64,000 nucleotides of DNA from Platerodrilus igneus. Taxonomy: Eukaryota > Arthropoda > Insecta > Coleoptera > Lycidae. Below, in pieces: positions 1 through 9,914 of this stretch; position 1 is the stretch's first letter, and every line of letters starts with the position of its first letter. The position numbers and the translations under genes were made by a program. Under the pieces are notes generated by a model that saw nothing but the letters and a program-made list of their open reading frames with translations, made no database searches and was not told the DNA's origin. The stretch spans positions 5,208,001 through 5,272,000 of the forward strand of contig JARFIW010001670.1 in assembly GCA_036346225.1 (NCBI GenBank), given 5' to 3'.

Positions 1-44
1 GAAACGTTTTTTAAAACACCGCTCCAAAGGCCCGAACCTTAACT
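1..44 (+). repeat. 3' tip of an errantivirus-like LTR
   Basis: The first 44 bases match the last part of the paired LTRs at 25169-25729 and 29095-29649: an A/T run, a 'gctccaaaggcccgaacc'-like block and the terminal TTAACT. The next bases (cgcgtcat) also resemble what follows the other two LTR ends. It is probably the 3' end of a third member of that family, cut by the window edge. Seen by eye only. Confidence 0.6.
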
Positions 45-134
45 CGCGTCATAGCAAAATATATTGATTTTTATACTACTACGATTCTTTGTTTCAACGA
101 CTGGTATATCTGACCAACTTCCAAAAATAAACCT

Positions 135-136
<2 letters not shown>

Positions 137-176
<40 letters not shown>
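137..176. repeat. (TA)n microsatellite
   Basis: About 20 TA units directly abutting the TTGCTGTG end of long-LTR copy Y1. First of a series of TA tracts in this window that sit at transposable-element boundaries. Confidence 0.95.
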
Positions 177-178
<2 letters not shown>

Positions 179-2362
179 CTGTGTTTCCATGTATCAGATT
201 CGAGCCTCACGAATTGGGCGTCAAAGAATGCTGTGATACCACCAAAATCCGGGTACTCCGCTTTTCGAATCGAGCCTCTACGAATTGGATGTCAAGAATG
301 CTGTGAATCCTTCAAAAAGCTATTCATTACCTTAACTGTGTTGGTCCATTGACTTCTTCTGTTAATCGCCTCGGCTGCTCCTCTAGATAGCTTTCATCCT
401 CATACATAAAAAAAAAACACATTCCTACCACACACATCAACGTTAACTCTATTTACATCAATATTCACAATACATTAAAATTTCAAAATTAAAATTCAGC
501 ATAAATTTTAATATCAAAAATTTTCAAGATTAAATTTGTTATCATTTTCAAGTGCATCCAGAATTAAAGTCCTTGTAGGATGCCTACTAATTACTATAAC
601 AATATATGCAGAGTACAAAGGGAGCATCTACCACCCCTTTACGTTAATTAACCAGGTTCGTCTAATTGAGCTCAAAGACATACCCATATTTTTATCATAA
701 TCCAGAACATCAATACTAAATACCCCTTTCCACTTAAACAAGCAAATTTCACCTTAAAATTAAAATATTATTGTTAGTACAATTTCACTACTGTCCATTT
801 TAAATAAACAAATTAGAAAGTTATTCAACACACACCAACATCTCAAAGTTCAAACAAAATAGTATAATTTACCTGAAGATTACTTGCACTCGTAGCTTCA
901 ATGTACATCGTCCCTTTTGTTAATCACACCATTCCAACTGGGTTATATTTACGGCTTTAAAAATTTTCTCCATCACCATTTATTTAAAGTTGTTTCAGGG
1001 CTTTTCCGGAACTAATCTGTGTATATCTGACCCTAGTCTTGTGGATCCAGACACGTTTATGCACCATTTAAGTATTAATACCCCCGAAAAATAACAAAGA
1101 ACTTCATACTTCTTTCACCAATATACGCCAAAACTGCCTACTTTTGTGTATATATTTGTCGTTGTAAATTTTTACGAATTGGTACAGTGATACTAAACTT
1201 TATTACCTTGTATCTAAGTGCACTAAAGTATATTCATGTTAGCACGTAAAGAACAAACTATTTTGAATCACCAAAATATACGAGCAAACTTTAAATTATT
1301 TTATCAAACTAAAATGCACTGTTTAACATCTTGAATCAAGTCGCGGATGTAAGAGAGCTTTTAACGCATCGAATAGTCAAAAGTCTAAGAGAGCGAAATT
1401 CATATTACCCCCGGTATATATAGCGGATAGCCGGCACGTCGCTTTTGTCCTCAAAACAGACAATTCTTAAGAATTTCTCATGCTATGTTCCCATTCCGTC
1501 GCTCCCGCGTCGGTTTTTACGAATTTTTTACTCGCCCCAGTTAAATCTCCGAAATTTCAACACGGCACGCAAAGTCTGGAAATAACTAATTGACTTTTAT
1601 ACCGAACTGTTATTTTACCTCTCAAGTTTGCCTTTTACTTTCAACCAATTGCAACCCCATGACGTTGCTCTACTCACGCCTTTTACTATATGTGTCTCGG
1701 TCTTGCGCATATTATCTGTCTCTATCTAACCTGTTCTTATTGATGCAAATTGATATTCTTTATTATCGATTATTTTAGTCCATGTGAGTGTGAAATAACC
1801 CACCTTTAGCATTTCTCGTAACTATTATGCGACGGTTTCTACAAGATTCTCTGAACCATTAATTATCTGCAAAATTTTCGCCGAATGAGCTTTTTAAATA
1901 AACCCAGGTGTTCAAACATACTATTAATTCTCAGAGCTTTATTTTATTGGGTTTTTACAAGTTTTCATAGATATTATATGTTACTAACGGTTCAATTAAC
2001 TTCAATTAAAATTAATACCCTTTAAATTTTAGTGAATCCTAACTAAGTATTAGTTATTATCTGTACGTTTTGTTCAATACCGGTTACTTAAAATAGGGTT
2101 AATTAATGTAAATTTTGCACGTAATTTCCATTTGTTTCTTTCCTCGGAATAAATACATTACCCGTAGAGCTTGTTAATACTGTTTCTTTTGATATAAAGC
2201 GTCTTGTACATGATTTTAAATCTCTTATTTTTACTGAAACGAATGAATTTTTATTCTCCACGGTGTTTTAATAAAGCGTATTATCTAATAAAATACCTTA
2301 TACACGGTGATTAAAATTATTTGATGTGATTATTTAATTTTCTACCCTGGTCTAAATATGAG

Positions 2363-2364
<2 letters not shown>
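177..2364 (-). mobile_element. Long-LTR family Y, copy 1 (LTR plus PBS)
   Basis: Repeat of about 2.2 kb, also present at 2405-4514 (opposite orientation), 42855-45050 and 47824-50100. On the minus strand it starts TTACTCATATTTAGACC next to (TA)n and ends CACAGCA followed by a tRNA-Lys-like primer-binding site. In this copy the terminal CACAGCA-plus-PBS module occurs twice (about 177-230 and 250-306). No convincing protein is encoded. The sense-strand order (upstream region, TATA, splice-donor-like CAG/GTAA, PBS) is that of a 5' LTR. Interpretation as an LTR is inference; the repeat itself is directly visible. Confidence 0.7.

Positions 2365-2404
<40 letters not shown>
2365..2404. repeat. (TA)n at the centre of a 4.3 kb palindrome
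   Basis: Twenty TA units separate Y copies 1 and 2, whose flanks are near-perfect reverse complements (gagtaat on the left, attactc on the right). The two copies diverge from this tract. Confidence 0.95.
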
Positions 2405-2406
<2 letters not shown>

Positions 2407-3324
2407 CTCAAATTTAGACCAGGATAGAAAATTAATTAACGACACCAAATAATTTTAATCACCGTGTATAAGGACGCTTTCTATAAAAAGAAGCAAAATT
2501 AAAATGCTCAACGTGTATTTAATTTAATTGTTCCAAGAAACAAATAGAAATTACGTGCAAAGTTTATATTAATTAATTCAATTTTTAAGTAATGGGTATT
2601 AAACAAAGTGTACAAATAATAAATTAATATTTAGTGCGTATTCGCTAAAAATTAAAGGGTAGAAGTCAATGCCATTCATTATTATTTTAGTTGGAGTTAA
2701 TTGAACCATTATTAATAATATAATAAGCATAAAAGCCTGTGAAAATCCAAGGTTAAAATACCATGAAATAAAAGTTCTGAGAATTATATTAAAACGTTAA
2801 TTAGGAGCACACACCTGCGTATTTTTAAAAGTCAATTTCAGTTTATTTTGTTTGGATAAACATGAAAATTCTGCGTATATTGGAAACGGTCGGATAAACC
2901 GTAGCTTATGTTAACGGGAAGGCTAGATACGGGGTTATTTAACCCAAATAAGAATACACGTGGACTGAAATAGCCCATAATACAGAGTATTGATTTGTAC
3001 CACTCAGGCCAAGGTAGAAAAGGAAGGATAAAATGCTTCAAGCAGAGATACTAATAATTAAGGGCGTGATTTGTGTAGCGTCACGAGGGCTACGATTGGT
3101 TGTAATAAGTTGCAGATATGAGAGGTGTAAACGTAACGATTTCTATACAAAATTAATTAGTGTTCTCGGACGTGTTTGCGAGCCGTGTGAAAATTCTTAA
3201 ATTTTCAACTGGCGCGTGTGCAAATTTTGTAGAACCGCGTGCCGGACTGTCGAAAAGGGAACAGAGTATGCGAAATTCTGGAAATTATCCGTTGTGGGAC
3301 AAAACCGACGCACGGGCGGGCTAT

Positions 3325-3332
3325 TATATAAA
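3325..3332 (+). promoter_or_regulatory. TATA box in Y copy 2
   Basis: TATATAAA lies about 530 nt upstream of the conserved splice donor. Copies 3 and 4 have a TATATA core at the equivalent place on the minus strand (around 44021-44030 and 48978-48988). A typical LTR U3 promoter position; no transcript evidence. Confidence 0.45.
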
Positions 3333-4442
3333 CCCGGACTTTAAACAGTTTCGCTCTCTTAGATTTTCGATTTAGATTCAATACTTTATACAGTTTGCTC
3401 TTATATTTTGGCGATTATTGAATACTTTAAAACAGTTTGCTCTTTACGTGCTACGATACAAGTTATTATGCATTAGTGCACTTAGAAAAGAAGATACAAG
3501 ATAATAAAGTCTAGTTATATTTACGAGTATTACTGTACCAATTATCCAAATTGGTAACGATAAATGAATAAACAAAAGTAGGCAGTTTTGGGGTATAGCG
3601 TGAAAGAAGTATGAATTTCTTTGCTATTTTTCGGGGGTGTTAATAATTAAATGTTATTCGTAATCGTGATTGGATCCACAAAACAAGATTTTGATATACT
3701 TAGATGAGTCCTGAGAAGCCCTGAAACAATTTTAGATGAATGGTGGTGTAGAAAATTTTAAAAGCGTTCAGATTCAGAAGCCGTAAACATAACCCAGTTG
3801 GAATGGTGTGATTAACAAAGGACGATGTACATTGGAGCCACGAGTGCATTAACCTTCAGGTAACTTATGCTTTGTTGTTCGATTTTTGATGTTTTGGTGT
3901 GTGTTGAATAACTTTATAATTTGTTTGCTAAAAAATGGACAGTAGTGAATTTGTACAAACAACAAATTTTTAATTTTAAGGTGAAATTTTCTTGTTTAAG
4001 TAGAAAGGAGTATTTAGCAGTTTATGTTCTTGATTATGATGAAAATTTGGGTCTGTCTTTGAGCTCAATTAGACTAACCTGTTTGATTAACGTAAAGGGG
4101 TGGAGATGCTCCTTTGTACTCAGACTCAGGTCTGCAAATATTGTTAAATTAATTAGTAGGCATCCTACCAGGACTTTAATTCTGGATGCAAATTAAAACT
4201 GATGACAAATTTAAACTTGAAATTTTATTATACTGAAATTTATGCTGAAATTTAATTTTGAAACTTTAATGTATTATGAATATTGATGTAAATAGAGTTA
4301 ACGTTGATGTTTGTGGTAGGAATGTGTTTGTTTTTTTTTATGACTGAGGATGAAAGTTTTAACTAGGTGAGCAGCCGAGGCGGAAAGAGTAAAGAGGCGA
4401 TTATCAGAAGAGATTCAACAGGGCGAGAATCACAGCAAATCT

Positions 4443-4468
4443 TGGTGCCCAGTTTGAGAGACTCGAAT
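4443..4468 (+). other. tRNA-Lys-like primer-binding site
   Basis: Begins TGGTGCCCA and ends CTCGAAT, matching both ends of the complement of an insect tRNA-Lys 3' region (known PBS TGGCGCCCAACGTGGGGC followed by TCGAA), with a degenerate centre. It lies five bases after CACAGCA, as expected downstream of a U5 end. Confidence 0.5.
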
Positions 4469-4512
4469 ATTTTTTTTTACTCTGGTGAGGCTTCATGGAA
4501 GAAGAAGCACAG

Positions 4513-4514
<2 letters not shown>

Positions 4515-4546
<32 letters not shown>
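4515..4546. repeat. (TA)n microsatellite
   Basis: TA tract between the end of Y copy 2 and the Penelope-type inverted repeat. Confidence 0.95.
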
Positions 4547-4551
<5 letters not shown>

Positions 4552-4635
4552 GAAAAGTAGGATTAATAAATCTTAAATTAATATAAAGTAGAAATGAATT
4601 ACTGGCAAGTGACCCAAATTCAGCTACGAGGACAA

Positions 4636-4678
4636 CCTGTCGACGCGTTTCGCCCTAATTGGGGCTCATCAGGACAGG
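4636..4678 (-). ncRNA. Hammerhead ribozyme, type I, minimal stem III
   Basis: Self-cleaving RNA motif read on the minus strand. Stem I is CCUGUC pairing with GACAGG (6/6). The core CUGAUGA is intact, stem II is GCCC/GGGC with a six-base loop, then GAAA. Stem III is only A-C/G-U with a two-base loop, followed by the GUC cleavage site. All invariant core bases I checked are present. Very short stems III are known for Penelope-type hammerheads, which may work as dimers. Activity is predicted, not shown. Confidence 0.8.
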
Positions 4679-5145
4679 AGCAGCAAAGTTGTAATATTTA
4701 ATACAGACACCTTATGGGAAGTACAGCATCACCTAGCTCACAATTTGTGTCTTCGTGTCGTTTACCTGACATCGCAGGTTGTACCAACAGTCGGCACAGA
4801 GATCCGACTCAACTGCCTTTTCCATAGGCAAAGTTATAATTTAAAGAAAAGTAGGATTAATGAGTCTTAAATTAATATAAAGTAGAAATGAATTACTGGC
4901 TGAATTTGGGTCACTTGCCAGTAATTCATTTCTATTTTATATTAATTTAAGACTCATTAATCCTACTTTTCTTTTAAATTATAACTTTTCGCTATGGAAA
5001 AAGGCAGTTGAGTCGGATCTCCTCCGTGCCGACTGTTGGTACAGCCTGCGATGTCAAGTAAAACGACACGAAGACACAAATTGTGAGCTAGGTGATGCTG
5101 TACTTCCCATAAGGTGTCTGTATTAAATATTACAACTTTGCTTCT

Positions 5146-5188
5146 CCTGTCCTGATGAGCCCCAATTAGGGCGAAACGCGTCGATAGG
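5146..5188 (+). ncRNA. Hammerhead ribozyme, type I, second arm
   Basis: Same motif as at 4636-4678 but on the plus strand, in the opposite arm. The core CUGAUGA, stem II and GAAAC are identical. Stem I pairs CCUGUC with GAUAGG, so one G-C pair has become a G-U wobble and pairing is kept. A transcript crossing both arms in one direction would carry only one active motif. Confidence 0.8.
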
Positions 5189-5234
5189 TTGCCCTCGTGG
5201 CTGAATTTAGGTCACTTACCAGTAATTCATTTCT

Positions 5235-5238
<4 letters not shown>

Positions 5239-5271
<33 letters not shown>
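5239..5271. repeat. (TA)n microsatellite
   Basis: TA tract between the Penelope palindrome and the TGCTATGATAAT start of a Z-family LTR. Confidence 0.95.
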
Positions 5272-5273
<2 letters not shown>

Positions 5274-5410
5274 CTATGATAATAGGATTATTTAAGGGTA
5301 TATAAGGGCACAAGGGAAGAATACTTCATGTAAACATTATAAAAATCAAAAAACCAAACATTTAATAGATAAAAAGTATATAATTCGTTCATTAGATTTA
5401 TTTTTAACTA
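5272..5410 (+). mobile_element. Z-family LTR, 5' fragment (copy a)
   Basis: Starts TGCTATGATAATAGGATT and stays similar to the LTR starts at 18445, 20466 and 40676 for about 130 bp (ttatttaagggtatataagg, cttcatgtaaacat). It then diverges. The next 300 bases (5411-5715) hold nothing I recognise before a pol fragment begins. Confidence 0.6.
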
Positions 5411-5715
5411 ATATTGGAGTATTTGTATCTAGTTTAAGATAGTCCTAATAATTTTTTTTGTAAGGGATTTTACCAGGAAAATTTGTGATCGGAATTCGAA
5501 ATACTCTGACCTTTAAATAGATTATCTGTCAATGATTTTTTGGCCAAACAAACCTTACAAGCCGGCAATAAACATAAAAAGGAAATTTAACTCTGTAAAT
5601 TTAAAATAAGGTAAGGAACAAATTTTTTATAAGTACTTCTTGAAAATTATTTTGTTTGAAAAAAACGGTGTTGTAAATGCTTTTGTATGAAAGAAAATAT
5701 TTCATACTGCGTTAC

Positions 5716-6851
5716 AAAAACACGGAAATTGATAAAATGATTCTGTCTGGTGTTATTTCCTCCAGTTCTTCTGTTTGGAGCAGCCCATTTTATTAATTGG
5801 AAAAAGGAACGGAGATTACCGTGTCTGCTTCAACGATCGAAAGTTAAGCTCTGTTACAATCACTGATAGTTACTCTCTACCACGTACCAGCTTGATTTCA
5901 AGCCGGTTGCGCAATGCAAAATACATATCTTGCATTAATCTTAAAAAAGGCTTTTATCAAATACCTTTGGAACAATCCTCTCGTCAAAAAACTGCATTTT
6001 GTATACCGCGGAAAGGCTAATATAATTTAACTTCTTACCTTTTGGTATATCTAATGCTCCCCCCCAACACTTCAACGAACAGTGGATAGAATACTAGGTC
6101 AAACTTTGCATCAAGAATGAGGCTTTGTTTATCTCGATATTATTGTGATCTTTAATACTTTTGAAAAACACATCGTATGCGAAGTAGCTGATTGCCTGAG
6201 AAAAATGTAACTTTTGCTGGTCCTCTCTTATCTTTATAGGGTTCATTGTGGAAGAAAACAAATTCTGATTTGATCCCGTACAGTAAATGCCATTACTAAT
6301 TTTAGAACGCCAAAAAATGTCACTCAAATTGAATGTTTAATTGAAATGCTATCTTATTATCGTATCTTCTTACCTAACTTGTCTAATATCTCTGCTCCTA
6401 TTACCGCTTTAATTAAAAATAAAGAGAAAGAGCAATCTATTTATTGGACTTTTGCTGCACAAAAAGCTTTTGATCAAATAAAATTTTTGATTACCTACAA
6501 AATTTCGAAGAAGTATTTTATATTCGAACTAATGCCTCACTTACTGGCTTAGGCGCCATTTTATTTCAAGAAAAGTATGGTTTTGAATACCATAATGCTT
6601 ACGCAAGTCGTACTATAACTACTGCCGGACAAAAATATTCCGCTACAGAACAAGAACTTCTCGGAGTAACTTTTGGAATTGAAAAATCTAGGAGTTAATT
6701 GGAAGAAACCCAATTCATAATCATTACCGATTGTGCTGCTCTTACCTGGTTAAACAATTTGAAACAACCTGCTGGCCGTTTAGTCAGATAAAGTCTACTT
6801 ATCTCTCAATTTAGTTTATCTCTTCGCCATAAACCTAGTAAATTAAATATC

Positions 6852-6924
<73 letters not shown>

Positions 6925-7165
6925 TCCCCTCTCTCGTGATGTTGCTGTTTTAAATGTTCCTAATTTAATTCCTGCTGCCTGGTATTTTAATATGGTGCAA
7001 AAAGTTACCAAACATTCCGAAAACTACCTATTCTTTCGTGTTATAAGAGATCGTTTATATTTGTTACCTCTCCCCCATCTAAAGTTGCAAATATACCTGA
7101 ATGGATGTTAGTAATACCTACCCCTAATCGACCTGAAATTTTGAAAATGTTTCAGGATGATACTA
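5716..7165 (+). pseudogene. Decayed Ty3/gypsy pol (RT, RNase H, start of integrase)
   Basis: Broken reading frames match gypsy-type Pol in order. RT start is VWSSP followed by NGDYRVCFNDRKL and a LKKGFYQIPLE-like motif (5775-6020). A damaged stretch covers the catalytic Y-x-D-D (6020-6330). The thumb/connection motif MLSYYRIFLPNLSN lies at 6346-6552, RNase H motifs (TDCAALTWL-like) near 6725-6790, and the post-RNase-H region reads IPEWMLVIPTPNRPEILK near 7095-7150. Stops and frameshifts are frequent and an expanded (CT)n tract interrupts it, so it is inactive. LINE sequence follows at about 7168. Confidence 0.85.
6855..6943. repeat. (CT)n microsatellite inside pol
   Basis: About 40 CT units, the last part interrupted by extra C bases, expanded within the RNase H to integrase region of the dead pol. 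Confidence 0.95.
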
Positions 7166-7167
7166 CA

Positions 7168-8350
7168 TGCGCACTTATGGATTCCGGGTCCTATGGAGGA
7201 CATGGATGTCGTCCGAAGGCATTTGCAGGTGCAAAACTCTTGGGCTGACACTTTCAATTGGCGCGTCTTCCACATCGCAACTAGGAACCAATCACAGGGG
7301 GCTGGTAGTCTACGGCTTTGGGGAGAACGCTAAGGAGATCATAGAAAGCAAGGGAGGAAAGCTGCAATACAAGCTTTCCTATTTAAATATCAAAATTCAC
7401 AAGGTACGACCTGTTGCTGGGAAAGTCCATCCGACTACCAAGCAGCAGCAGCAACCTGAACCTCCAGTACAGTTGCTGCCAGATTCTGTCTGGTTGCAGG
7501 CTCTAGAAGCTGAGGCAGATCAAACATCGGCAACCACAGCTATTGTAATGGAAACCAGTGACTCCGACCCCCTCTAGTGGAGAGGCTGACTGAGGAGTGC
7601 AGCAACACGTCATTGGGTAGTTCAACCAGTGGCTTTTAAAATACAAGCTTTCGCAGAACAATGGCGGGACTTGACATTTCACAGGCAAACCTGCAACACT
7701 GCGGGGCGCCTGCTAGTACTCTAAGCACTGATGCAAGCAGGATATTGCTCTCGCCCAGGAACCATGGGTGGCTCACACTGGGGTTTCTGGACTGGACAGC
7801 CTCAATATATCTATCGTAGCTGCAAGAAATCAATCTAAGCCTAGGACTTGTATTTACATCCCCAGGCACATAAATGCTCTCTACCTACCACAACCAAGTG
7901 ACTGAGATGACACGACAGTTCAGATTAGTTGCAAGATAGGTGCAATTACTGAGATCGTTTTGATCTCGGCATACTTTCCGATTGTGTCAGACCCCTTTCC
8001 TTTGGAGTTGATGGCGGTCATCGACCATTGTGAAAATCAAAAAAAGCACCCCAGTATAAAATGCGACTCTAAAACACACCACAAGATATGGGATAGTTGT
8101 GACACTAACCCTAGTTGACGGGTGTTAATAGAATACATTCTAAATACAAACTGGGAGATTTTAAACTGGGATAGGGAACCCATATTTGTGACATATCGCT
8201 TTTAGATGGCAATCGACTGGCAGATGTCGCCGAAGGCGACCCTGTCCGATCATAGATGGATGAATTTCAAAATAAAAACGGCGGAAGTCTGCAAAAAATA
8301 CAGGAATCTAAAAGTCACCAACAAGTCGGTGTTTGTGAACTTGCTGAGCG
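7168..8350 (+). pseudogene. Decayed jockey/I-type LINE (ORF1 end and ORF2 endonuclease)
   Basis: Starts with a fragment resembling the DUF4780-type domain of insect LINE ORF1 (IPGPMEDMDVVRRHLQVQ in one frame, continuing in the frame of VYGFGENAKEII). An APE-type endonuclease follows: QANLQHCGAPASTLS near 7687, QEPW-like near 7750, RTCIYIPRHINALYLPQ near 7840, then LISAYFPIVSDPFP, KCDSKTHHKIWDS and ATLSDHRW between 7960 and 8265. Several stops and frameshifts break it and no RT domain follows. Its first base falls inside the integrase linker of the upstream pol, so this looks like a nested insertion or junction. Confidence 0.75.
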
Positions 8351-8360
8351 GTTTTTGATA

Positions 8361-9870
8361 CAACAAGGCTTTTTTTTCGAAAATATTATCTTCTCTTAAT
8401 TTTTAGGTTAAATCATAAATGTTTAATATTGATCTTTTTTCTTTAAAGCTATCTTAAGGATTTTATTTTACCTGATTAATATGTGACCATAACAGGTTAA
8501 TTATCTTGTAACGTATTTTTTTTCTAGTTACACCTAGCCTAATAAATTAATAATAAAACAAATAAATTTTAAAGTATTTAATTCGTAAATATTCAGCCAA
8601 TAAAAATTAAAGTATAATGTTCATAATAACACATGGATTCTAGAAGATATATATTCTAAAGCTTGTTACCAAGCGCTGTCAAGTTGATAACCGGCACTTT
8701 GGTCTCCAACGTCCTAGAGTGAAGCCGCTTTTTGTAGACGAGAGATAAAGTCAAGATGATGACTCGTCAGAAACACGAGGCATCTAATCGAGTGAAGAAG
8801 AAAACTTGAGCTGAGAAAATGGATTGATAATATACATCATTTTAATACATGCAATATCATATGGACAGGTTTACAGCAACGGTTTTCAATGTAAATTATA
8901 ATAATTTTCCGTCACAGTAATTAATGGTAAACAGCTATGGTTTCGTCCTTTTATCTAACTACGCAGTATGGAAATGGTTGATGTTACAAAGAACCTTGAC
9001 ACTTCAATCTAACTGATGACTAATACGATGAAATAAATACAACAGCTGAGGTCGTGATTTTCCACCTGCAGTTCTTTTGTCTACACGTGAGTGTTTGAAG
9101 CTATAGTAAATTATTATGAAATTTTCTACGTTAATTATTAGAGTAACAGAAAATATAAAGTACTTTCTTAAAGTTTGTAAAACAACGTATAAATATCTAG
9201 GTTGTCAGTCACTTGTACAAGCACACAATGTGTTGAGATATTCAGAATCTAAACGCCAGACGCAGTCTTGGTTTAATTTTATATTTTGTTTAATTGAAAA
9301 CATGCACGTCATGTAAAAGTCTTTTATTGATACTGAAATTCACGTATATTCTTTTAGTAGATTACCGTTAAAATTGAGTAGTTACATTTTAAGGTCGTTA
9401 TTGTCCTGACGATCGAATTTTTTTTGTGAATGGTCAAGGAAGCGCTTCTATGATTATAGTAAAATAAAATCCTGTGTTAGGAACTAATAAATTATGACAT
9501 ATTTGCTTAAACTAAATTTTATAGAAACGATTAATTTATACGTATTTATTCTGAAGGTTAAATTATACAAAATTCTTTTTTTATAAAAATTAATGACAAG
9601 ATAGTAAACATATGTATTGCAGTCGCATGTATATAGTCAGATTTCCATATGAATAGAATTCCTTTTGTTTTTCATAAAGTCGTTTTTATTATTCAATATT
9701 TAAAATATGAAAAGTAAACTAGAGCAAATCCTCCTTAAGAAAAACAGATAGAGAGAAGAAAATAAATGCCTTTAGTATTTCATAGATGTTTAAATTCTCT
9801 TATTATATTTTTGGGCATATGCTTTTAAGGACACAAATGGTGTCCATGTGGTGTTTTTGTTTGTTCACAG
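8361..9870. other. No recognisable gene
   Basis: AT-rich, apparently unique sequence. The only longer frame (9116-9316, 66 aa) has no recognisable feature. A very short stretch bounded by splice-like signals occurs near 9071-9085 but is too short to call. Confidence 0.6.
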
Positions 9871-9914
9871 GTACAGCTGAGACAACTGTTTAACAACTGG
9901 TGGTCGATGTTTTG
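9871..9914 (+). CDS. Possible 44-nt internal exon
   Basis: Flanked by a strong acceptor (tttttgtttgttcacag) and a perfect donor (GTAAGT at 9915-9920). One frame is open through it and reads VQLRQLFNNWWSMF. Exon-like by splice signals only; no partner exons were identified and no protein family is suggested. Confidence 0.3.

Larger units (their letters stand above)
2405..4514 (+). mobile_element. Long-LTR family Y, copy 2
   Basis: Reverse complement of the family at 177-2364, in sense orientation on the plus strand. It has a TATATAAA box at 3325-3332, a conserved CTTCAG/GTAACTT splice donor at 3859/3860, and near the end CACAGCA followed by a PBS-like stretch (4443-4468). A second CACAGCA at 4508-4514 abuts (TA)n. 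The same donor reads CTTCAG/GTAAATT in copies 3 and 4, so it is conserved within the family. The short open frames inside show no homology I recognise. Confidence 0.7.
4547..5238. mobile_element. Penelope-type terminal repeats in inverted arrangement
   Basis: Two arms of roughly 350 bp (about 4547-4905 and 4906-5238) are reverse complements of each other, joined near 'gaattactggctgaatttggg' sequence around 4895-4925. Each arm carries one hammerhead ribozyme motif and is bordered by (TA)n outside. Hammerhead-bearing terminal repeats in tandem or inverted order are typical of Penelope-like retroelements, and a GIY-YIG Penelope remnant lies at 45.2-45.85 kb. No open reading frame of the element is left here. 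Confidence 0.65.

Noticed and set aside
64..306. Frames reading through (TA)n as Ile-Tyr repeats (also at 4367, 18217, 40562, 40568)
   Set aside because: They are translations of microsatellites with no start context or homology.
9071..9085. A 15-nt stretch between a cctgcag acceptor and a gtgagtg donor
   Set aside because: Too short to support as an exon; kept out of the features.
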